A stretch of DNA of 34,889 nucleotides from assembly GCA_029260825.1 (NCBI GenBank), contig JAJDCM010000018.1, forward strand, positions 1-34,889, written 5' to 3'. Shown here piece after piece: positions 1-7,900 of this stretch; position 1 is the stretch's first letter, and every line of letters begins with the position of its first letter. The notes beneath the pieces are model-generated. The model searched no databases, was not told where the DNA came from, and saw only the letters and a list, made by a program, of their open reading frames with translations. The position numbers and the translations under genes are program-made. The DNA comes from Planctomycetota bacterium. GTDB taxonomy: Bacteria; Planctomycetota; JACOTG01; JAJDCM01.

Positions 1-1
1 G

Positions 2-37
2 AAAGCCAGGACTCTTCGATGAGTCCTGGCTTTTTTT
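2..37 (+). terminator. Rho-independent terminator of an upstream gene outside the window
   Basis: A perfect 13-bp stem (2-14 pairing with 21-33) closes a 6-base loop, TTCGAT, and its right arm runs into a tract of seven T (31-37). This is a textbook intrinsic terminator reading rightward. It should end a plus-strand gene lying to the left of the window. Confidence 0.9.
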
Positions 38-193
38 GGACCTTCCGACTTTCGTGCCATTCAGCTTTCTTTTGACGCCTCGTCTCTTGAGGTCTGGGAA
101 ACCGCGAAGAGAGACTCTTCCTGGATCCCAGCATGTTTTGGGCGGTGATCACAGAATAAGACACGGGTAGGGGGCAGCAAGCAACCCTCTTGC

Positions 194-223
194 TTGTGAG
201 GTAAAAACCGGATAACATATAAT
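194..223 (+). promoter_or_regulatory. Promoter of the Phd/RelE-type toxin-antitoxin operon
   Basis: TTGTGA (194-199) and a perfect TATAAT (218-223) are separated by 18 bases, about 30 bases ahead of the antitoxin start codon. The stretch is much more AT-rich than its surroundings. The -10 box lies inside the inverted repeat described separately, which fits a promoter repressed by its own product. Confidence 0.6.
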
Positions 224-243
224 TATCAGATATTTATATGTTA
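213..243. promoter_or_regulatory. Candidate autoregulatory operator, 10-bp inverted repeat
   Basis: TAACATATAA (213-222) and TTATATGTTA (234-243) are perfect inverted copies around an 11-base centre. The repeat covers the -10 box and reaches the ribosome-binding site of the antitoxin. Phd/YefM antitoxins bind palindromes in their own promoters, and the toxin modulates binding. The repeat is seen; its use as an operator is inferred. Confidence 0.6.
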
Positions 244-255
244 AGGAGGCTATCC

Positions 256-591
256 ATGGATCAAATTGCCCACCCCATCCGACCAGAAGACATCCATTCG
301 CTGACGGATTTTCTGCGGAACCATAAGGAGCATGTCGACCGTCTGGGAAAGACCGACCGGCCAGAACTCCTCACAGTTAACGGCCAAGCTAAGGTCATCG
401 TCCAAGATGCAAACGCTTATCAGCGATTGCTCGAGCTCGCCAACCGTATGGAGACAATTCAGTCCGTGCGTCAAGCTCTTGACTCCATGGACCGCGGTGA
501 GGGAATCTCTCTTGAGGATCTAGACCGAGAGATACGAGCAAAACATGGCCTATCGGATCAAACTGGCGCCACAGGTACAGAAGGACGTTGA
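256..591 (+). CDS. Type II antitoxin, Phd/YefM family
   Basis: This small antitoxin (111 residues from this start) should neutralise the toxin encoded immediately downstream and repress the shared operon. The N-terminal half has the family pattern: a DNA-binding helix region with SLTDFLRNHKEHVDRL, then TVNGQAKVIVQDANAYQRLL. The charged C-terminal tail, roughly residues 70-105, is the expected toxin-binding part. The ATG at 256 is preferred over the in-frame ATG at 238 because AAGGAGG (243-249) sits 6 bases ahead of it, whereas 238 lies upstream of that ribosome-binding site. The last 47 bases overlap the toxin gene, so translation is probably coupled. Confidence 0.88.
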   Translation: MDQIAHPIRPEDIHSLTDFLRNHKEHVDRLGKTDRPELLTVNGQAKVIVQDANAYQRLLELANRMETIQSVRQALDSMDRGEGISLEDLDREIRAKHGLSDQTGATGTEGR

Positions 592-868
592 CGAGGTTGT
601 CGGCTACATTGCTAAGGACTCTGTTCGTGCGGCTCTAAGCTGGCATGAAGGGCTCCTTCAGAGAATCTCGAGCCTGAAGAATATGCCGCAACGATGTGCT
701 CGCGCATCAGAAGACTTTGAGCTGCGGCTTGGACTGAGGCAGCTCGTTTATGGCAACTACAGAATCCTTCTGATCATTGATGATGGGCTACAGGAAGTGC
801 GTATTCTGCGCGTCCGACATGCAGCCAGAGGAGCCATCGACCCACAAAGCCTTGGCTCGTCCGATTAG
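545..868 (+). CDS. RelE/ParE-family toxin
   Basis: This 107-residue protein has the RelE/ParE fold pattern: an opening strand MAYRIKLAPQ, two helices (about residues 12-50), then strands carrying LRQLVYGNYRILLIID and the closing VRILRVRHAARGAI. The closing strand with RVRHAARG is typical of ParE-type members. RelE proteins cleave ribosome-bound mRNA and ParE proteins poison gyrase. The sequence alone does not decide between these, although the ending leans to ParE. The gene starts inside the antitoxin reading frame, the usual antitoxin-first order, and appears intact. Confidence 0.85.
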   Translation: MAYRIKLAPQVQKDVDEVVGYIAKDSVRAALSWHEGLLQRISSLKNMPQRCARASEDFELRLGLRQLVYGNYRILLIIDDGLQEVRILRVRHAARGAIDPQSLGSSD

Positions 869-912
869 AGTCCAAATATTGCCCGGCTTGGGTCAAGTAG
901 ATGATCGCGTAA

Positions 913-1131
913 GGTCTTGAAAACTACTCTTCTCATAACCTAAAAAAGAGGCGTTTTTGCCGGATGTTCGGGTTGAGAAAGAGTTTTTCGTGAGGCACCC
1001 TGGGCCTTCTTCTCGGGCGGTTGGTGGTGATCGCGCACACACCGCGAGACGAGAAGACGCGGATTATTTCAATGAGGAAAGGAAACGAACGTGAAAGAAA
1101 AGCCTACGAAGAGCGACTTGGAGAAAGTTGA
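913..1131 (+). pseudogene. brnT: Decayed BrnT toxin gene
   Basis: The reading frame that ends at the TGA at 1129-1131 encodes, from 1021, LVVIAHTPRDEKTRIISMRK followed by a charged RERKAYEERLGES tail. This is the characteristic C-terminus of BrnT ribonuclease toxins. The frame is blocked upstream by TGA at 991-993. The other forward frame (939-992) reads a plausible preceding piece containing RVEKEFFVR but has TAA at 936-938. An NLKK motif reminiscent of the BrnT N-terminus lies at 937-948. BrnT is normally about 90 residues, so frameshift and deletion are both likely. The 3' end overlaps brnA by 41 bases, as in intact brnTA operons. Confidence 0.68.
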
Positions 1132-1348
1132 CGCAACCAAAGACGAAGACATCGATTACACCGACATTCCGGCAATCGATACAGACTTCCTGCGCAAAGT
1201 GGACGTGAAGGTCTCGCCGGGAAAAAAGGCGGTCGCCCTGCGCCTAGACAAGGACGTCCTGGAGTGGATGAAGGCCCAGGGTAAAGGCTACCAGAGCCGC
1301 ATTAACGCCATCCTTCGTGCCTACTACGAGGCGCACAAAAGCGCGTGA
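1091..1348 (+). CDS. brnA: BrnA-family antitoxin
   Basis: This 85-residue protein matches the BrnA antitoxin family. It has a variable acidic N-terminus and then, at about residues 47-80, KAVALRLDKDVLEWMKAQGK and YQSRINAILRAYYEAHK, the ribbon-helix-helix-like DNA-binding part. The start is GTG at 1091, behind a purine-rich AGGAAAGGAA. BrnA neutralises BrnT and represses the operon. Here the antitoxin frame is intact while its toxin is broken, so it may be an orphan. It could still act as an anti-toxin decoy or a DNA-binding regulator. Confidence 0.8.
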   Translation: MKEKPTKSDLEKVDATKDEDIDYTDIPAIDTDFLRKVDVKVSPGKKAVALRLDKDVLEWMKAQGKGYQSRINAILRAYYEAHKSA

Positions 1349-1889
1349 CGTTGGCCATGATTGAGCGCAGCATGGAAGATATCCGCAATTAACGCCTTGC
1401 CCACTCAACGCCTCGCCCGCTGCTGAGGTGCTGTGGTATTGATGCTTCATCACTCGTCTCTTGATCTGGAGAAAGCCCGCTGGCTCTCCTGGCTTGTCCC
1501 CAACGAAGCCAACCTCGAATGTGAATGATCCGACGCCGTGTGGTCAAGAAAGATGTCCGACGTTGCAACACGGGCACTTACCGATGGTGCACTCTCCTGC
1601 CTCGCTTCGCCTGCTACGATCTTACTTCAGATCGTACCGCATTCAAGGCGAGGGAGAACAGATAGCATGGAGTGGACGAAGCTCTTGTCGTACATCACCT
1701 GCACGGTCGACCGAGAGCTTCTGCGACGAACGAGTATCTGATCACCGAGAACCGCATCCTGGGGCTAGACCAACTTCGAAATCTCATCATCTCATCCGGC
1801 GAAGCGGGCTCCGATGCTCGCATGAACTGAATTCCCGTCAGATCGGCCGTTGAGACGATTGACCCGGAGGTTGCCCATGGAGTCTCAGG
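1349..1889. other. Non-coding stretch with a transposase remnant
   Basis: Short open frames exist on both strands, but none resembles a known protein apart from the transposase remnant at 1667-1761. I found no terminal inverted repeats or target-site duplication that would mark an intact insertion sequence. The stretch reads as degraded mobile DNA between the toxin-antitoxin genes and the surface-protein genes. Confidence 0.5.
1667..1761 (+). pseudogene. Fragment of an integrase-core transposase N-terminus, frameshifted
   Basis: From ATG 1667 the frame reads MEWTKLLSYITCTVDRELLRR. A one-base shift near 1729 then continues as NEYLITENRIL to about 1761. This order (hydrophobic start, VD.ELL.RNEYL..ENRIL) matches the N-terminus of transposases with an rve integrase core that are common in environmental genomes. 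Without the shift the frame stops at 1739-1741. The helix-turn-helix and catalytic DDE parts are absent, so this is a remnant only. A purine-rich AGGGAG precedes the ATG. Confidence 0.6.
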
Positions 1890-1932
1890 AAAAAAATAAA
1901 AAAAGGGCCGCTACCCATGGCAGCGGCCCTTT
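1886..1932 (-). terminator. Rho-independent terminator of the giant surface-protein gene
   Basis: An 11-bp perfect stem (1902-1912 with 1922-1932, AGCGGCCCTTT on its right arm) encloses a 9-base loop. Read on the minus strand, the stem is followed by about 14 bases that are almost all T (1890-1904). It lies 34 bases past the stop of the minus-strand gene ending at 1966. Confidence 0.88.
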
Positions 1933-1965
1933 ATTCAACAATCAAACCTTCCGGCTCTCGCCGCC

Positions 1966-4900
1966 TTAAACAATCCCAGCCCGTCGTCGCCAGATCAGAA
2001 CAACCGAGAAGGCGCTGATCATGAGAATCAGGCCCCATTCACCCAGCGTCGGGATCTCTTCGTTCTGTAGAACCAGGCAACATACGTCCGAGTCGTCGGC
2101 GACACATTCGGGTGGAATACCCGCCGGCACGTCGCAGACCGCATCCAAGGTCGCGCACAAGGTTCCGTTACCGGCACCCGTATTGACCGTGACAACCAGA
2201 GGCACCTCAACCGATGCACCCGCAGCAAGGCCGACCAGATCATCCGGGCAACTCACCAGGGTCAGACCCGGGCTCAGGGCGCAGGTAAGAGTCACTCCGT
2301 CACAATCAACGTCGCCCGTGTTCTTGATCTCGAACATGAACATGACCTGCTCGCCTCGATCTCGAACCCGAGTCGGGGTCAAACACGTCACATCAATGCT
2401 CACGTCAATCAACTCGAGACACTGACTGGAGTCGCGAGAAATCTCGCAATCCAGCGTATCTCGCGGATCGTAACAATCAGGCTGAGCACGAACACTGGCC
2501 TTGACACATTGCTCGGTGGTGAACGAACCGGATCGCGCTTGAACCACCACAGTAATGTCGAACGATTCACCCGGACCCAAGGGACCAACGTTGGCGCCCT
2601 CAGCCGGGTCCTGCTCGATGAGAATCAGGCCAGCGTCCACCATCGCACGCTCCACGATCACCGGGTTCAAAGCCCACGGTCCGGTGTTTTCATACCTGTA
2701 GGTGAACGTGCTCTCAAGACCGGAACAGATGCTCTCCGGAATCACCGACACCGGAGTCAGCGTCGCATCGATCGTCTTCACATCAACGGAAGCCGAGTCT
2801 TCTTCGATGTCCGTATCAACACCAGAATCAACCCCGGTTCCCTGAACACGAGCCAGATTCACCTTGAGTCCTGGCACCGAGGCAATCGCATCGAACGTAA
2901 AGGTAAAGCTCCCTCCGGCCGGAATGTTCGGCAGCTGGAACACGGTGCGCGTCGTACCCGGACCGCATGGCGGCCCATCGCCTCCCGTCGGCAACGGTGG
3001 CTGAATGTTTCCGCGGAAGAAAAGGTCGTCCGGCAGACAATCCGAAACCAGCACATTCGTGAGTGCTTCGTTCGTCGTGGGATTATCGACCTGGATCGTG
3101 AATCGAACCAGCCCACAGACAGGCGCCATGACCGACTCAACCGGAGCCGGAGGTCGAAGCTCCGTCGCGTTCGGGTTGTTCGGATCGGTGAAACAGACGA
3201 ACTGAACCAGCTTGCTGATGGCGATCTGAGGCTTGCCGACCAAGCAACAAGTGGCCTCGTCTTCCGTGTTGCACTCCGGCGGCAATCCATTCACCGACCC
3301 CACCGCTTTCAAGATCGCGCACTGGCGACCCGCAGCAGTCGTGCTGGCTCGAACAATCATCTGGACCGTAACCATGGCGCCAGGTGCGATCGGGCCCTGG
3401 TTCGGCGGGCACTGCACAATCGTGAGACCCGGGAACGCCGGATCTTCCATGCAAGTCAAGACGACCTGATCGAGCTGCACATCGCCGGTATTTTCAACCT
3501 TGAAGTCAAAGGTGGTCTGCATACCCGGCTCAACAACCGGCGGAGGATCGGTAAGACAGGTGACCATCACCTCCGGATTCACAACCGTGACACATTCATC
3601 GGCGTCGAGTCGGATCTGGCAATCTTGCTGATCTCGCGGGTCGTAGCACTCAGGCTGAGCATCCATCGGAACGTTCACACATCGATTTGACGGGAACATC
3701 CCTGGCTCGGCTCGAACCACCACTTCCACCACGACCATCTGGCCAACATTAAGGACTCCAAGGTTGGTCCCGGCCGGAGGATTCTGACTGAGAATCGTCA
3801 ATCCAGGCTGGGCCACAGCTTGGCGAACGAACACGGGCTCAAGGGGAGCCAGGCCGTTGTTCATGAACTTGTAGCTGAGGGTCGTGGATTGACCGGCACA
3901 GACCGTATCCGGAGAGGCGCCATTCGGAGTGAGAGTCGCACTGACCGTGAGAACGTTGACCCGAGCCGTGTCCTCGGCGATATCCGTCATCAAACCAGAC
4001 GTCGCTCCAACACCTTGAGCTCGAGCAAGGTTCGTTTTCAGACCGGCAAGGGAAGCCGCGCTGACAATCGCGTCAAAGGTAAAGACAAAGTTTTGTCCCG
4101 CGGCGATATCTGGAAGCTGGAAGACGGTTCGAGTCGTTCCCGGCCCGCAGTCCGGCCCTGCGCCTCCCGTCATCAGCGGAGGCATGATGTTGTTCCGGAA
4201 GAGTAGATCAAGAGGCAAACAATCGGTGACTCGCACGTTCGTGAGAGCTTCGCCGACGGTCTGATTCGTCGTGGTAATCGTGAAGCGAACCAACCCGCAT
4301 TCAGGAGCGTCTACCTGATCTGCCGGAGAAGGAGGAACGAGCTGAACCTGACCCGGGTTGTCCGGATCAAGGAAGCAAACAAACTGAACTTGCTTCATGA
4401 CATCGATCTGAGGTCGCCCCGAAAGGAAACAGACCGCCATGTCCTCCGCATTGCACTCGGCGGGAAGCCCCGCGGGCAAACCGGTCGCCGTCAGCTTCAG
4501 CCCCTGGAGACCGGATGCATTGGCGCCTGACCGGACCATCGCTTCGACAGTAACCATCGCTCCCGGAGCCAAGGCACCAAGATTCGGGGGACACTGCACG
4601 ATGACAATCCCCGGGTTATTCGGGTCTTCCATGCACTGGAACTGAACCGCCGTGAACGCCCGATCCCCATCATTCGTGATCTTGAACTGGAACGTCACGT
4701 CCGTGTTGGGAGCAACGATGGGCGGCGGGTCGGTCAAACAAACCACATCAATGCTCGGGTCAAAGACCGATACGCATTGCTCTGTTGTGAGGTCAATCCG
4801 ACAATTTTCACTATCTCGCGGATCGTAGCAGTCAGGCTGAGCCGTCACCGGCACCCTGACGCATCGATTCGTGGGTAGCTGCCCGCCACCGAGCCCCTTG

Positions 4901-7900
4901 ACAACAACGGTGATGTCCACCATTCCACCAGGAGCAACCGGACCGATGTTGGTCCCGGCCGGAGGATTCTGGCTCACCAGCATCAAGCCGCCATCCAGCA
5001 TGGCCTGGCCAACAATGACCGGCTCGAGGGTAGCCATCCCGTTATTTCTGAACGTGTAGGTGAGGGTCGAGTCCTGATCGACACAGATCGGATCAGGATT
5101 GACGCCGCCTGCATCCAGGAGAGCGCTCACCGTCAGAACGTTCACCGACGCATTATCTTCAGCGATGTTCGTTGGCTGATTGGAGGTCGCTCCAAGAGCT
5201 TGTGCCCGAGCCAGGTTCACCTTGAGACCTGCCGGCGATGCTGCTCGAACAATCGCATCAAACGTGAACGAGAAGGATCCATTCGCCGCGATGTTCGGCA
5301 ACTGGAAAACGACCTGAGTCGTTCCCGGAGGACAGCTCGGTCCTGCCCCTCCCATCATCAGAGGGGGCATGATGTTGTTTCTGAAGAGAAGATCCATCGG
5401 CAAGCAATCCGAGACTCGGACGTTTCGCAGAGCTTCGTTCACCGTTGGATTCGTCGTGGTGATCGTGAACCGAACGAGACCACAAACCGGCGCATCAACC
5501 TGCTCGGTCGGCGTCGGAGGCATCAGCTGAACCTGGTTCGGATTGTCCGGGTTCAGGAAGCAAACAAACTGGACTTGCTTTTCAATGTCGATGCGGGGCC
5601 GGCCGATCAAGAAACAAGTGGTCATGTCCTCCGCATTGCATTCGGCAGGAAGACCGGTCGGTTGACCCGTAGCAATGAGCTTCAGACCCTGAAGTCCGGA
5701 TCGATTCGGGCTCGAGCGGACTTCGGCTGAAACCGTGATCATCTGTCCCGGAGCAAGAGGGCCGGTGTCCGGGGGACATTGCACGAGAACGATGCCCGGA
5801 TTGTTCGGGTCTTCCATGCATTCGAGGGCAACCAGATCAAAGGCCACATCCCCGGTGTTCATGATCTTGTACTGGAAGGTGACCGGGCTGTCCATATCGA
5901 CAACCGGGGGAGGATCGGTGAGACAGGTCACATCGATCGCCGGGCTCACCACGGTCACACATTGTTCGCGGGTGAGGTCGATCCTGCAATTCTCAGCGTC
6001 TCGAGGGTCGTAACACTCGGGCTGAGAAGTCACCGGCACCGTCACACAGCGACTCGCCGGGAACTGGCCATCCAGAGCCTTGGCGGTCACGACGACCATG
6101 AACGACCCGCCAGGACCGATCGGCCCCACATTCGTGTTGGCAGGAGGTGTCTGATCAACCAGCATCAAACCCGGATCCAGGCTCGCCGCACCGACGATGA
6201 CCGGCTCAAGAGGAGCCAGGCCCGTGTTCGTGTAGATGTAGGTGAAGATTGCTTCCTGGGGAGCGCAAATCGTTCCCGGGTTCACTCCACCCGCGACAAG
6301 AGTTGCGTCCACGGTGAGCACGTTCACCTGGGCCGGATCTTCGTCAATGTTGGTGGGCTGACCGGAGTCCATTCCCGTGGCCTGTGCACGAGCAAGATTG
6401 ATCTTGAGGCCTGCTGGAGACGCCGCCCGAACGATTGCATCGAAGGTAAACGTGAAGCTCCCCCCGGCCGCGATGTTCGGGAGCTGGAAGACCGTTGGTG
6501 TTCCAGAAGCGCAAGGAGGCCCTGCTCCACCCGTGGGCAACGGGGGTTGAATGTTTCCGCGGAAGAGAAGGTCCATCGGAAGACAATCGGTGACTCGAAC
6601 CGTGCTCAAGGCCTCGGTCGAGTTGGGGTTCGTGGCCGTGATGGTGAACCGCACCAATCCACAGACCGGAGCGGTAACCTGCTCGACCGGGTTCGCGGGA
6701 ATGAGCTGGGTCTGGCTCGGATCATTCGGATCGAGGAAGCAAACCAGCTGGACTTCCTTCTCGATCATGATGCGGGGTCGCCCGATCAAGAAACACGTGT
6801 CATCGCTGGTCGCGGTACATTCCGGGGGAAGCCCGGCCGCCTGCCCCAACCCGGATACATTCAGGCCCTGACGGCCCGATCCGGTGGCGTTGGAACGTAC
6901 CATCGCCTCGACGATGACGCTCTGGCCAGGCCCAAGATTCATGATCGTGGCCGGGCAAGAAACCAGCTGAATCCCCGGGAACGTGGCGTCTTCCATGCAC
7001 GTGAACGAAACCGTGCTGAAGGCAAGGTCGCCCGTATTGGTCACTCGATACTGGAAGGTGACCGGAGCATCGGAATCAACCACCGGGTCAGGAGTCGTCA
7101 GACACTCGAGCAGGAGGTCAGGATTTCGGACATCCACACACTGCTGAGGCATCAGACTGATCTGGCAGTCTTCTGAATCCCGCGGATCGTAGCACTCGGG
7201 CTGAGCGGTGATGGGAACGGCAACGCACCGAACCGAAGGAAACGCCCCGGCCTGAGCCATCACCATGATGACGATATTGGCCGATTCGCCCGGATCGAGT
7301 GGACCGACATTGGTCCCCGGGGGAGGATTCTGACTGATCAGGAGTCCCGGATCCGCAACGGCCGCTCCGATGATGACCGGATCAAGGGGAAAGTCGCCAT
7401 CGTTCGTCACCTGGAAAGTCATCGTCGTCGAGCCAGGCGGACAAATGACCGCGGGATCGACGCCCAGGTTGGCAGCCATGGCACTGACTGCCCGAACGTT
7501 CACGTCGGCCCCGTCCTCGGCATCCGCGGGACAGATTGGCTGATCTCCCGATCCGTTTCCAAAACCGCGAACTCGAGCCAAGACGGTATTCAATCCAGGA
7601 ACAGCGGCTGCCCGGACGATCGCGTCAAACGTGAACTGATAGGTGTCCCCCATCTGCCCCGCCGCAGCAAGGTCGGGAAGAGCAAAGACAACGGGGGTCG
7701 TTCCCGCCGGACATGGGGGCCCCTGAGCAGGGTCCACCATCGGAGTCGCCGGCATGACGTTGTCCCGGAACAGGATGTCCATGGGGAAGCATTCAGAGAG
7801 CCGAACGTTGCTGAGGGCCTCTCCCTCGGTCAGGTTCATCACGTTGACCGTAAAGCGCACCAGAGCACAAGGCGAGCCATCGACGACTCCGGTAGGCTTG

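Noticed and set aside
106..120. Small perfect hairpin GAAGAG/CTCTTC upstream of the toxin-antitoxin operon
   Set aside because: The stem is only 6 bp with a 3-base loop and no associated signal; probably chance.
1461..1853. A 130-codon plus-strand open frame over the transposase remnant
   Set aside because: Its translation has no recognisable domain, and it runs in a different frame from the transposase-like stretch. It appears to be a chance opening.
2509..3690. Long plus-strand open frames (up to 465 codons) antisense to the giant surface gene
   Set aside because: They recur in the same relative place in successive repeat modules, because the coding strand's codon bias leaves the opposite strand open. 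Their translations are Arg/His-rich with no known domain.
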